Assembly (NCBI GenBank): GCA_016713405.1
Contig: JADJPF010000004.1
Location: 186,001-250,000 of the forward strand
From: Blastocatellia bacterium
GTDB lineage: Bacteria; Acidobacteriota; Blastocatellia; Chloracidobacteriales; JADJPF01
DNA length: 64,000 nt
Direction of reading: 5' to 3'
A program made the translations under genes and the position numbers. Shown one piece after another: positions 33,664 to 42,842 of the stretch. Below the pieces are notes generated by a model. That model was not told where the DNA came from. It worked only from the letters and a program-made list of their open reading frames with translations, and searched no databases. How positions within the stretch are numbered: the first letter of the stretch is position 1; each line of letters starts with the position of its first letter.

Positions 33664-34533
33664 TTAGTGCCAGTCAAAATCTCTATTCAATAATTTATAT
33701 AAGTTTTCATTGTGTGGTTTGAAGTATTCTACTAATTTCTCCCTAGTAGCACTATCCATTTTATCGTATTTGCCAACATTATAATACTGATCTTTTTCTA
33801 TCTTAAATTCGGGAAATTCCGGTAATTGTAAAAAATTAAATATGTTTTTTACTATACCAGTAGTGTCTTTGTACATGTCTTCGCTTTTAACAATAAAAAA
33901 GCGTTCTTGAGGGAAGTAGCTAAACCATTCTGTTAATTGTTCATAGTATCTGCTACGAGCAAGATAAGAGTAACGTTGATAGTTAAAACTATAGTAATTA
34001 TCATTAGCAAGCATTTTTTCTTTTTCGCCTGCTAAACGTTCTTCTTCTTTAGCAATAGCATCTTCAAAAGATAAAGTTTCTGTACCTTTTCTTTTTTCAT
34101 GATGGTAATGAGAATATGAGCGTTCAACAGGATTTCTAATTAGCAAAACAAACTTAGCATTAGGTAAATAATGAGCAACACGCTTTGCTGCTAGTGGATG
34201 AAAAATATAATAAGGGGTTGCTTCACCTGTTATAAAGTCTTGTTTATGTATTTGCTTAAAATAATGTTTATATAAATAAGAAGGAAAATGTGATTGGTAC
34301 CAAGTGATGCCTTTTTCAAAATGATTATCAAAAAAGTGCATTTGTTTTTTCATTGCACTGATTATAAAAGGGTGTGAGATTAAGTATTGATACAGAGAAG
34401 TTGTTCCACATTTTTGACCACCAATAACCAAAAAGTCTGGCATCAACCTCCAATTTGCTGTCATTGTTCGCAGGGTGCGATCTATTTTTTGTGGTGCAGA
34501 AAGCATCACAAGAGACTTAACTTTGTCTAACAT
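33664..34533 (-). CDS. sulfotransferase domain protein
   Basis: The 289-aa protein has the PAPS 5'-phosphosulfate loop GGQKCGTTSLYQYL (about 38-51) and the 3'-phosphate motif LLIRNPVERSYSHYHHE (about 130-147). These are the two hallmark motifs of heparan-sulfate-type and bacterial carbohydrate sulfotransferases. FFDNHFEKGITWYQSHFP is also typical of this group. It transfers sulfate from PAPS to a sugar or other hydroxyl in the cytoplasm. The acceptor is unknown. It follows two small exported-protein genes on the same strand. A surface polysaccharide acceptor is plausible but not shown. Confidence 0.9.
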   Translation of the reverse strand: MLDKVKSLVMLSAPQKIDRTLRTMTANWRLMPDFLVIGGQKCGTTSLYQYLISHPFIISAMKKQMHFFDNHFEKGITWYQSHFPSYLYKHYFKQIHKQDFITGEATPYYIFHPLAAKRVAHYLPNAKFVLLIRNPVERSYSHYHHEKRKGTETLSFEDAIAKEEERLAGEKEKMLANDNYYSFNYQRYSYLARSRYYEQLTEWFSYFPQERFFIVKSEDMYKDTTGIVKNIFNFLQLPEFPEFKIEKDQYYNVGKYDKMDSATREKLVEYFKPHNENLYKLLNRDFDWH

Positions 34534-34574
34534 ACTCTATTCCTAAAAATAATTTTTGCTGATGAAAATAACTA

Positions 34575-34982
34575 TTATTTAGTAGTATTTTCATTAGTAG
34601 GAGTAATTTTATAAATACAGTATTCAAAGCTATCTTCACTAAGACGGAAAAGGGAGATAGTCCAATCTTCTGTTACTTTTTGACCGTCATGATCACAATT
34701 TATTTTTACTTCAAAACGACCTACTTGTTGCGAAGTTGCCTTGTCATCGGTAATTGTCCAACTTTGAACACCATAAATTTCATTATTAAAAATACCATCT
34801 CCAGGACAATATAATTCTCTTGCTTCTTTACCAGCAACTTGCTCGGCAAAAAAATCATTAATCAATTTAATTTGACTTTTTTTCCATTCTGGGGATTCTT
34901 CGTTTTCTTCTGATTGTTGTTTACAAGCAAAAGAAAAGATTAGACATAAAGAAAGAATTAACAATAATAGCTTTGTTTTCAC
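34575..34982 (-). CDS. small lipoprotein, 135 aa
   Basis: A GTG start at 34982 gives a signal sequence ending in the lipobox FSFAC, then a Glu-rich linker and a beta-rich domain with three further cysteines (YCPGDGIF, INCDHDG, FEYCIYK). The ribosome site CGGAG lies in the last codons of the upstream gene, whose stop is 3 bp before the GTG, so translation is probably coupled. Unrecognised family; outer- or inner-membrane lipoprotein by motif. Confidence 0.65.
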   Translation of the reverse strand: MKTKLLLLILSLCLIFSFACKQQSEENEESPEWKKSQIKLINDFFAEQVAGKEARELYCPGDGIFNNEIYGVQSWTITDDKATSQQVGRFEVKINCDHDGQKVTEDWTISLFRLSEDSFEYCIYKITPTNENTTK

Positions 34983-34985
34983 TAA

Positions 34986-35402
34986 TTACTCCGCTAAAGA
35001 TTTGTTTTTTTGTTCAACTTGATAAGGTAGTCCATCAAGGCTTAGTTCCCAATCAACATAACCATATCCTGAAGGCACTTTGATTAAACAATCAAACTCT
35101 CCAAAGGTTTGTGCTGTTAAATCAGGATTATCCTCTTGTTTTGGCATAAGTGATACTTTGCTTTCTGTAATTAAATTTTTCTTTTCATCAAATACTTTTA
35201 CATAAAGCTGAGGGTTATATTTTACAGGCTCTTTACCAATATTTTCTGCAATTCCAGCTAACTCTAAATAACCTGGACGATAATCATAATGTGTTACTAA
35301 TATGCGCACCTTTTTATCGCCAAAATATCTAGGATATAGATAAAAGAGTGCTGCAACTCCCATTACAAAAGCAACTAAAGCAATTAAAACTTTTCGGTTC
35401 AT
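34986..35402 (-). CDS. membrane-anchored FxLYD-like domain protein
   Basis: From ATG 35402 the protein has 138 aa: one N-terminal helix (VLIALVAFVMGVAALFYLY) and a small extracytoplasmic beta-sandwich (LELAGIAENIGKEPVKYNPQLYVKVFDEKKNLI). That pattern resembles FxLYD-type domains, in which strands carry NxxxxP and VxVxxYDxxG motifs. The frame is open four codons further to a TTG, without a better ribosome site. It is translationally coupled to the downstream lipoprotein gene. Function unknown. Confidence 0.55.
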   Translation of the reverse strand: MNRKVLIALVAFVMGVAALFYLYPRYFGDKKVRILVTHYDYRPGYLELAGIAENIGKEPVKYNPQLYVKVFDEKKNLITESKVSLMPKQEDNPDLTAQTFGEFDCLIKVPSGYGYVDWELSLDGLPYQVEQKNKSLAE

Positions 35403-35456
35403 AACTTCTACCAAATAAAAATAAGATTTCGGTTAAATAGTAGTGTTTAGTAAAAT

Positions 35457-36839
35457 CTATCTATGTGCAAGTATTTGTTTATCAATATCAGCAATTTTTT
35501 CCTGATGTGATAGCCAAAATTCTTGATCACGTTGTGCATTTAATTCTTCAACAGTTTTATTTTGTTGCTCTACCCAAGTATAATACTTAAGGTTAAACCA
35601 AGATTTTTTAACATCCATGGTTCCTTCTTTAATCCAATCTAGCTTTGCATTATGGAAAATAGAAACTGCTCTAATAGCTGCTTCGGTTTCATCCATTTTT
35701 CCATAAGTATTAGTTAATTGTTGTAAAACAGAAGGATAACGATCAATAGAATCTGTTGCTACAGTAACAATATTATCTCGTTTGCTCAGTTCAAAATATT
35801 TAGCAGTTTTAATAGCTCCAAGTACATTGCAAATGCCTGAAATACCAAAGATTTGTGATAGAGGTTCTAGTACTTCTTGAGCAATACCAAAGCTGTTAGA
35901 TAAAACTTCTAGCCCTGTTTCTTCAGTTAGTAGTTGTAAGCCTTTTTTGCATTCAACATCATCAACACAAATAATAGCATCCATATTTAAGACATTATGA
36001 ATCCAGGTAACGTGTTTATCACCAATACCTTGAATATCATGACCGCCATAGCCATTATTATAAAGTGTTGGACATTGAATAGGCTCTAGTCCAATGGTTT
36101 TTGCTTCTGAAAAACATTGTTTAAGGCGGTCGCCTGCGGCAATGGTTCCAGATGAACCCATAGCAGAAACAAAAGCGGCTACCCGTCCATTTCCATAACC
36201 TCTTGCAGCTAAGTCTTTTACTGCTTCAACTATGCTATTTCCAGTAATCTCATAATGAAAACGATAATTACCAAATTCTTCAAATTGATTAAGTATTTTA
36301 TTCTTGGGGTCTGCTGCGGCTAATTCTTTAGTTTTGTCATAAATTTCTTTGACATTACTTTCACAACCAACAGTTTTAATATATTTTGCCCCATAACTAG
36401 TAATTTTATCAAAACGTTCCTGACTCATCATTTCTGGTAAAAGTACCAAAGAATCATAACCAAGTCTTGGCCCAACCCAAGCCCCACCAATACCATAATT
36501 TCCCGTAGAAGGCCAAACTAAAGTATCTCGTCCCGGCTCAATTTCACCTGCTAATTGTTTTTCCATTGCAATAGAATAGGTCGGGCCAACCTTGTGGCTA
36601 CCCGTAGGAAACTGCTTGCCGTAGAGTACAACAATATTAGCTTCAATACCTGTAAGTTCTTTAGGTAGAACAATATAGTTTACTCGGCCTTGTTCATTTT
36701 TCCATGTAATATTATATAAATTTATAGGATCAAGAGGATTAGTTAATTTAGCTTTTAATGCTTGGCTACGAATATCACTAGGGATTTTGCTTGGTTCAAG
36801 CATTTCGGCAAATGTTGGCCCAAAAATCATTTTACTCAT
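35457..36839 (-). CDS. PLP-dependent fold-type II enzyme (cysteine synthase-like)
   Basis: The 460-aa protein has the fold-type II PLP pattern: the lysine segment FPTGSHKVGPTYS (Lys is the Schiff-base residue), the ligand loop WPSTGNYGIGGAW, and the phosphate-binding loop SAMGSSGTIAAG. It is longer than cysteine synthase (about 310 aa) because of N- and C-terminal extensions. The enzyme group includes cysteine synthases, threonine synthases and diaminopropionate ammonia-lyases; the exact reaction is not clear from sequence. It lies downstream of nth and a hypothetical gene on the same strand. Confidence 0.8.
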   Translation of the reverse strand: MSKMIFGPTFAEMLEPSKIPSDIRSQALKAKLTNPLDPINLYNITWKNEQGRVNYIVLPKELTGIEANIVVLYGKQFPTGSHKVGPTYSIAMEKQLAGEIEPGRDTLVWPSTGNYGIGGAWVGPRLGYDSLVLLPEMMSQERFDKITSYGAKYIKTVGCESNVKEIYDKTKELAAADPKNKILNQFEEFGNYRFHYEITGNSIVEAVKDLAARGYGNGRVAAFVSAMGSSGTIAAGDRLKQCFSEAKTIGLEPIQCPTLYNNGYGGHDIQGIGDKHVTWIHNVLNMDAIICVDDVECKKGLQLLTEETGLEVLSNSFGIAQEVLEPLSQIFGISGICNVLGAIKTAKYFELSKRDNIVTVATDSIDRYPSVLQQLTNTYGKMDETEAAIRAVSIFHNAKLDWIKEGTMDVKKSWFNLKYYTWVEQQNKTVEELNAQRDQEFWLSHQEKIADIDKQILAHR

Positions 36840-36903
36840 ACTGGCTTGAAAATATCCTTTTCTTGATAGTTTTTCTTGATAGTTTTGGAAAATTAACAGA
36901 GTA

Positions 36904-37491
36904 TCACAAGCTCATAGTTTCGGGAAAGATCCCTCGCTCCACAAGTGAGCGACGAACTTTCATAGGGTCGTTTAACTCTTTGTTAGGTAAAAGAATATCT
37001 AAAGCATGTTTAGGAAAAGTTAACCAGGAAGAAAATACTACAGTGTCAATATCTATTACTAAAAGCTTAGGTTGTTTAATATCTTTAGGTTGATAAATTT
37101 GTAGTCCATGTGTTGAAATAAGCTCTTGATTAACCAATATTTGTCTTTGACTCCAATGGCATCCTTTTACTTTACAAGTTAACCAATCATCCCCAACAAA
37201 ATTTTTAGAATCAATAAGTTGATTGTATAACTTATCTATTTCATCCGCATAAACACCTAATTGATTAGGCCCAGCCCATTTTAACAACTTAACATATTGC
37301 CAAAGATTACCAGCTACTCTATTACTAGTCATTAAGTAATATAAATTAATTATTGAATCTTTTGTTTCCTGTGGAAGTTGCTCAAAGAGCTTGCTAGCAC
37401 TCAAATTACTATCAAAACTCTCTAAAATAGCTTTTAGCTTGTCTTGTTCAGTTAAGCTTAATTGCTCCCAAGAAAGTATCTCTTTGCGCAT
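36904..37491 (-). CDS. hypothetical protein, 195 aa
   Basis: Unrecognised soluble protein. The N-terminal half is helical (LSLTEQDKLKAILESFDS, LYYLMTSNRVAGNLWQYVKLL). A central CKVKGCHWS segment could hold a metal with further ligands. A strand LLVIDIDTVVFSSW and a basic C-terminal helix follow. Its start lies 6 bp after the stop of nth, so it is probably cotranscribed with it. No function is proposed. Confidence 0.55.
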   Translation of the reverse strand: MRKEILSWEQLSLTEQDKLKAILESFDSNLSASKLFEQLPQETKDSIINLYYLMTSNRVAGNLWQYVKLLKWAGPNQLGVYADEIDKLYNQLIDSKNFVGDDWLTCKVKGCHWSQRQILVNQELISTHGLQIYQPKDIKQPKLLVIDIDTVVFSSWLTFPKHALDILLPNKELNDPMKVRRSLVERGIFPETMSL

Positions 37492-37497
37492 AAAAAT

Positions 37498-38178
37498 TTA
37501 TTTGCTAATTAATTTGCTGCTAGGGCAAAGGTCTGATAACGCACAAGCCTGACATTGAGGATTAATAGCCTTGCAGGTTTGTCGTCCGTGATAGATAAGT
37601 AAATGAGAAAATTCTATCCAATCTTGAGCAGGTATAATATTTTTTAGCTCTAATTCAATTTTTCTTGGGTCTTCTTTGTTGGTTAAGCCAAGACGCTGAG
37701 AAATACGCCTAACATGTGTGTCAACAACAACTCCTTCTGCTTTTCCAAAACCTGTCCCTAAAACTACATTAGCTGTTTTAATTGCTACACCAGGCAAAGT
37801 TAAAAGATCTTCCATTATTTCAGGGACTTGACCATTATAATGTTCTAAAATTCTTATTGCAGTAGCTTGAATATTTTTAGCTTTATTACGGTAAAAGCCT
37901 GTAGAATGAACATCTTGTTCTAGTTCTGAAAGTTCAGAATTAGCATAATCAGCAACTGTGCGATACTTACGAAAAAGCATAGCAGTTACTTTATTAACTC
38001 TTTCATCTGTGCATTGCGCTGATAGAATGGTGGCAACTAGTAACTCAAAATTTGTGTTATAGTTGAGCGAGCATTTTGCTTCAGGATAAAGCTTTTTTAA
38101 CCTAAAAATTAGTTCAGTAACATTTTTTTGATCAGTATATTGTGGACTAAATAAAAAATTTTGTTTTTTCTTTGGCAT
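37498..38178 (-). CDS. nth: endonuclease III
   Basis: Nth is a bifunctional DNA glycosylase/AP lyase that removes oxidised pyrimidines. The 226-aa sequence has the helix-hairpin-helix LPGVAIKTANVVLG with the catalytic Lys, and VDTHVRRISQRLGL with the catalytic Asp. The [4Fe-4S] ligands are spaced C-x6-C-x2-C-x5-C in CKAINPQCQACALSDLC. Family length is normal with a short basic N-terminal extension. It leads a small minus-strand group with the hypothetical and PLP-enzyme genes. Confidence 0.96.
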   Translation of the reverse strand: MPKKKQNFLFSPQYTDQKNVTELIFRLKKLYPEAKCSLNYNTNFELLVATILSAQCTDERVNKVTAMLFRKYRTVADYANSELSELEQDVHSTGFYRNKAKNIQATAIRILEHYNGQVPEIMEDLLTLPGVAIKTANVVLGTGFGKAEGVVVDTHVRRISQRLGLTNKEDPRKIELELKNIIPAQDWIEFSHLLIYHGRQTCKAINPQCQACALSDLCPSSKLISK

Positions 38179-38381
38179 AAGAAAATACTAAATTGACAAT
38201 AAGTCATAGAACAAGCAATTACTGCATAAATTTATTTAAATAAAATTTTGAGCTTATTTTTGATAGATAAAAATATCTTGCTGATAAATTCAGCTATAGT
38301 TACTATTGTTTATCTTAATATTTTTTTAATAACAAATTAATTCACTAACATAGCAATAAATAACATCTTTTCGGGGCGCAC

Positions 38382-39539
38382 ATGGAGCTAACAGGGCAGT
38401 TAAGCGATTTTCCTTTAACAGATATACTACATATATTGTCCATTAGTGGTAAAACTTGCACAGTGATTCTTAGGAGTGATCAAGGTCAACGTGGGATGTT
38501 AGTCTTTATTCGTGGAAAAATAGTACAAGCAAGTACAGATGCAATTCTTTATTCATTAGGTGAAATATTTGTACAAAATGGAATAATTACAGAAGAAGAC
38601 CTAGAGGAAGCTTTAGAAATTCAAAGCTCTATGGATAAACCTAGGCTTATAGGCTCAATTCTTGTAGAAAAAGGTAAAGTTAGCCGAGAATATTTGCAAA
38701 AAGCTATAAAACAACAAATTCAAGATTCTGTTGCAGAGTTACTCTCCTGGAAGCGAGGAACATTTGAAATTAAATTAAATGCTATTCCAATAGGTCGCGG
38801 ACTTCCTTATATTACACAAGATTATGTTTATACAGAAGGTTTAAATATAGATGAACTAGTTCAAGAAGCTACTAGACTGCTAGATGAAAGACGACGAGAT
38901 GGAACTTTTATAGAAGTTAAAAAAATAATTACTAGTCCAACTAGTAGTGAAGATTTATTAAAAGAGCTAGATGATTATATGGAGCCGTCCCGCGCTAGGG
39001 ATGATGCTGATAGTATTAATTCAGTAGAAAAAGCAATATTACACTTAAAATATTTACTTGAAGAATTAAAGCAACAATCTTTTCACGGGGAAGTAACTTT
39101 GCTAGTGATGAGATTAGCTAGTGAAGTATGCAGTAGAGGAGTTTTGTTTTTAGTAAAAGATGATGAGGCTCAAAGCCTAGGTCAATTTGGGCTTTCTATT
39201 GATAGCGTTTCAGCCGACAATAGCATTGTTTTTGATCTAAGTTTACCTTCTTTATTAAATCGCGTGGTAAGGAATTGTAAAACTCAAATTGCTGCTTTAG
39301 ACTTAAATACTTATGATCGGGAAATACTTAAGCAATTAGGAGGAGAAAACCTTAATTTAACAGGTTTTGGTATTCCTCTAGTAGTAGAAAACAAAGTAAG
39401 AGTCATACTTTATGGAGATAATTATCCAGGAGATCGTGGATTAGGTAGTTTAGATGAGCTAGAGATTTTAATTAGCCAATCAGGTTTAATGATGGAAAAA
39501 ATGTTGCTAGAACAAAAATTAAGCAACACTAAAGCATAA
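38382..39539 (+). CDS. DUF4388 (PATAN)-domain protein with GAF-like C-terminus
   Basis: The N-terminus (MELTGQLSDFPLTDILHILS, then GKTCTVILRSDQGQRGMLVF) is the DUF4388 or PATAN pattern found in two-component and surface-motility regulators. A middle helical segment with IGSILVEKGKVSREYLQKAI follows. The C-terminal 180 residues look GAF-like (SRGVLFLVKDDEAQSLGQFG, IPLVVENKVRVILYGD). It is 385 aa, soluble, and stands 309 bp before cheR. PATAN domains bind receiver domains in known systems, so it may read out a receiver from the downstream chemosensory operon; that is inference. Confidence 0.75.
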   Translation: MELTGQLSDFPLTDILHILSISGKTCTVILRSDQGQRGMLVFIRGKIVQASTDAILYSLGEIFVQNGIITEEDLEEALEIQSSMDKPRLIGSILVEKGKVSREYLQKAIKQQIQDSVAELLSWKRGTFEIKLNAIPIGRGLPYITQDYVYTEGLNIDELVQEATRLLDERRRDGTFIEVKKIITSPTSSEDLLKELDDYMEPSRARDDADSINSVEKAILHLKYLLEELKQQSFHGEVTLLVMRLASEVCSRGVLFLVKDDEAQSLGQFGLSIDSVSADNSIVFDLSLPSLLNRVVRNCKTQIAALDLNTYDREILKQLGGENLNLTGFGIPLVVENKVRVILYGDNYPGDRGLGSLDELEILISQSGLMMEKMLLEQKLSNTKA

Positions 39540-39848
39540 AACTAAGTTACTAAAAATTACTTTTCTTTGATGTCACCTTCTTTTCAATTTATATAAGCAA
39601 ATGTTAGGCTGATGTTTACTTTTAAGTCAATTTGTTAAATCATTTTTTATTATCTTTCCTTAGTATATTGATAAGCTTAAAGAGATTAGGATACTAAGGT
39701 TATATACTAATAATATTTACTTGAAAGAGTATCTTTTCCTAACAAAAAAATAACAAAAAATTATGTTCTTGCGATACTTGTTGTTAATAGCATATCATCG
39801 CTATTTAGATAACAAAAATAACTAGCAAATCTATCTAAAAGTAAATCA
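39540..39848 (+). promoter_or_regulatory. cheR operon leader with alternative hairpins
   Basis: This gap has no gene. The arm CCTTAGTATAT (39658-39668) can pair in two exclusive ways: CCTTAGTAT with ATACTAAGG (39691-39699), or TTAGTATAT with ATATACTAA (39702-39710). Both pairings are perfect over 9 bp. ATACTAA occurs as a direct repeat 13 bp apart. Such alternative stems can act in attenuation or as paired operator half-sites. No confident promoter hexamers were found. Confidence 0.35.
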
Positions 39849-40668
39849 ATGACCACTGAGGAATTTAAACTCTTTCGCGCATTAATATATGATATTTGCG
39901 GTATTGATTTTCAACCGGATAAAAACTTTTTGTTAGCTAATCGTTTACGCAGAAGAATGGAGCAATGTGGAATTAGTAGCTATAAAGATTACTACCAGTA
40001 TTTAACTGTAAATTCTGCTGGTAGAGATGAGTTAGCTACTTTAGTTGATAGCATAACAATTAATGAAACAAGTTTTTTTCGTAATCAGCCACAATTTGAC
40101 ATTTTAAGCTCTGTAGTAATACCTGAGTTATTAACAAAGAAAAAAACTGATGTTAATAAACAATTGCGTATTTGGAGCGCGGGCTGTTCTTCTGGGCAAG
40201 AACCTTATTCTATTGCTATGACTTTGCTTGAAAATATTCCTTTTGTAGACCGTTGGGATATAAAGATTTTAGCTTCAGATATTTCTTTGAGAATGTTAGA
40301 AATAGCTTCAGAAGGTTTTTATAACTTAATGCAAATAAAAGCAGTTCCACAAGATTATTTAGACCGATATTTTACTAAAAAATAAAGATGGCTATACGAT
40401 TAAGGATAGAGTTAAAAAGCTGGTGACATTTGATTACCATAACCTTAAACATAACAGTGGATTGCAGGAATTTGACATTATTTTTTGTCGCAATGTAATG
40501 ATTTATTTTGATCAAGAAGGTTGTAAACAATTAGTAGAACGTTTTGCTAATAGTTTAATATTAGGGGGATATATTTTTATTGGTCATGCTGAAACGCTAA
40601 AAGGTATAAGTGATCATTTTAAGATGGTTTATGTTAATAATGGAATTGTTTATCGTCGGGAGAAATAA
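39849..40668 (+). CDS. cheR: chemotaxis protein methyltransferase CheR, frameshifted near 40380
   Basis: CheR methylates receptor glutamates with S-adenosylmethionine. The first frame has the helical N-domain and the SAM site LRIWSAGCSSGQEPYSIAM, then stops at TAA after TKK. The rest (LKHNSGLQEFDIIFCRNVMIYF, FIGHAETL) is in another frame to 40668. The run at 40377-40382 is A6; A7 would read straight through (TKKNKDGYTIKDRV) and give about 273 aa, the normal size. A sequencing deletion is likely. It heads the chemosensory operon and is followed 10 bp later by cheA. Confidence 0.9.
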
Positions 40669-40677
40669 CTAAAAGTT

Positions 40678-42837
40678 ATGAAAGAAGATAGTGGTTTTTT
40701 TAGTCCAGAAGAATTAGAAACATTGATGTTGTTTTTTCTTGATCAAGCAGCAACGCTTTTGGACAATGCTAATCAATCTTTGTTAAGGCTAGAAACAAGA
40801 TTTGATGACGTAGAATCTCTTAGTCAATTGCAACGTACACTTCATACACTAAAAGGAGATGCTAATTCTGTTGGATTTGGTGAAATTGGCACAGTAGCAC
40901 ATAAATTAGAAGACTTAATAGCTTTATGGGGAGGGGTAAATGTTGAGTCAACTATAGAAATTCTGGATTTGCTACTTTTTGGAATTGATTCTCTAACTGA
41001 TATGTTAGAACGTAAACGTCAATGGGTACATGCTCCTTTAGAAATAGACTCTATAGTTGACCGAATTGAAGGCTTTGTTGGTAAGCATGTAAAAAGTAGA
41101 AATCTATCAGATAAACAAATTGATATAGAACTTAAGTTAAATGAGTACCAAAAGCTACGTATTAAAACAGCACTACAAAATGAACCAGTAGAATTATGTA
41201 AGCTAGTAGCAAGATTTGATATAGATTGCTCAATGCATGGGGCAGGACTTTTAATATTACTTAGAGAAATAAGTAGGGTTGGGGAAATAGTAGCAAGCTT
41301 TCCTGATATTGAAGATGAGCAAGTAGAAGAACTAGATAAAGTTATAATAATACTTTTGGCAGAAGATTTACCAAGAATAGAAAAAGTTGCTAATGTAGTA
41401 GGTGTAACTAGTGAAGTTACTATTACAAAAATAAAAGTTGCAGATGTAGAAGGGCTTTTTTCTGAGCAAGAATCAAAGTTATTGTATCAGTCAACAGAGC
41501 AAGATAAGCCTAAAGAGATATCTATAGATATTGATTTATCAAAAGATATTGATTTATCCAACAAAATTGTAAAACCAAATAATTTAGCTAAAGAACAAAC
41601 AATAGAAACACAAAATATTGTCCAACAAAGTAAAGAAAATTTAGCGGTTGAGTTATTAAGGGTTAGTGTTGATAAAGTTAACTTATTAATGGATTTAGTC
41701 GGAGAATTAATAATTAATCGGTCAATGTTAAATCAAATAAGCCAACAATTAAAAACTGAGTTTTCTAAAAACCCTAGGATAAATCGTCTAGTAGACATAG
41801 ATGCGCAGTTAGGAAGACTTTTAGGACAAATGCAAAAGGCTGTTTTAGAAGTAAGAATGATTTCTTTAGATCAAACTTTTAATCGCTTTTTTCGTGTAAT
41901 TCGGGATTTAGCTAAAGAAGGTGGAAAACAAATAGAACTATTAATTATTGGTGAAGAAACAGAATTAGACAAACGTGTAGTAGATATTATTTATGAACCT
42001 CTTTTGCATTTGGTACGTAACGCGGTTGATCATGGGATTGAACCTATTGAAGAAAGAATCAAAAATAATAAATCCCCTCAAGGAAAAATTATACTAGAGG
42101 CATATCATCAAAGCGATCAAGTAGTTATAAAGATTCAAGATGATGGTCGTGGTATTGATATAACAAAATTAAAAGAAAAGGCTGTAGAGAAAAAATTACG
42201 TACAAAAGCAGAGATTGATTTACTATCCGATCAAGAAGCATATGATTTAATGTTTTTAAGTGGCATATCTACTGCGAGCCAAATAACAAACGTGTCTGGC
42301 CGTGGTGTTGGGATGGATGTAGTAAAAATGGTTGTTTCTGACCTAAAAGGGAGCATTGAAGTTAGTAGTGTTTTAGGTAAGTCAACAGTATTTACTTTAA
42401 TACTACCTTTAACCTTAGCTATTATTAAAGCAATGCTCTTTAGTTTAGGGGAGAGAGTTTTTGCGCTACCTCTTAATAGTATAGTAGAAATAATTAGATT
42501 AAATAAAGAAGATATTCAACAAATAGGTAAGCATAAAGTATTAAGTAAACAAGATACACTGTATTCATTAATAGATTTAAGTGCAATACTTTTAGGTAAT
42601 AAGCAAGATTCCACTAATGCCATTACCCTAGTAATTGGACTAGGAGAAAGGCGAATTGGAGTTGTAGTAGAAAAAGTAATAGGTGAAAAAGAAATAGTTG
42701 TAAAAGCAGTTGATCAACAATGGATAACTTCTGATTTAGTTACAGGGGCATCAATTTTAGGGGATGGGCGTATTGTACTAATTCTTGATGTTGGAGCAAT
42801 ATTTAGACGAAGTAGTTTAAGTGTTGCAACTAAATAA
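40678..42837 (+). CDS. cheA: chemotaxis histidine kinase CheA
   Basis: The 719-aa kinase has a P1 phosphotransfer domain with the phosphorylated His56 in LHTLKGDANS. A linker or P2-like region follows (about 150-300), then the P3 dimerisation helices (VDKVNLLMDLVGELIINRS). The P4 ATP-binding domain has HLVRNAVDHGIEP, DDGRGID and GRGVGMDVV. The P5 CheW-like domain ends the protein. It autophosphorylates in response to receptor state and passes the phosphate to CheY and CheB. It is continuous and looks fully functional. It lies between cheR and cheB. Confidence 0.96.
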   Translation: MKEDSGFFSPEELETLMLFFLDQAATLLDNANQSLLRLETRFDDVESLSQLQRTLHTLKGDANSVGFGEIGTVAHKLEDLIALWGGVNVESTIEILDLLLFGIDSLTDMLERKRQWVHAPLEIDSIVDRIEGFVGKHVKSRNLSDKQIDIELKLNEYQKLRIKTALQNEPVELCKLVARFDIDCSMHGAGLLILLREISRVGEIVASFPDIEDEQVEELDKVIIILLAEDLPRIEKVANVVGVTSEVTITKIKVADVEGLFSEQESKLLYQSTEQDKPKEISIDIDLSKDIDLSNKIVKPNNLAKEQTIETQNIVQQSKENLAVELLRVSVDKVNLLMDLVGELIINRSMLNQISQQLKTEFSKNPRINRLVDIDAQLGRLLGQMQKAVLEVRMISLDQTFNRFFRVIRDLAKEGGKQIELLIIGEETELDKRVVDIIYEPLLHLVRNAVDHGIEPIEERIKNNKSPQGKIILEAYHQSDQVVIKIQDDGRGIDITKLKEKAVEKKLRTKAEIDLLSDQEAYDLMFLSGISTASQITNVSGRGVGMDVVKMVVSDLKGSIEVSSVLGKSTVFTLILPLTLAIIKAMLFSLGERVFALPLNSIVEIIRLNKEDIQQIGKHKVLSKQDTLYSLIDLSAILLGNKQDSTNAITLVIGLGERRIGVVVEKVIGEKEIVVKAVDQQWITSDLVTGASILGDGRIVLILDVGAIFRRSSLSVATK

Positions 42838-42842
42838 TTTTT

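Noticed and set aside
40423..40668. Separate 81-aa protein
   Set aside because: It carries the C-terminal CheR motifs and is the continuation of cheR.
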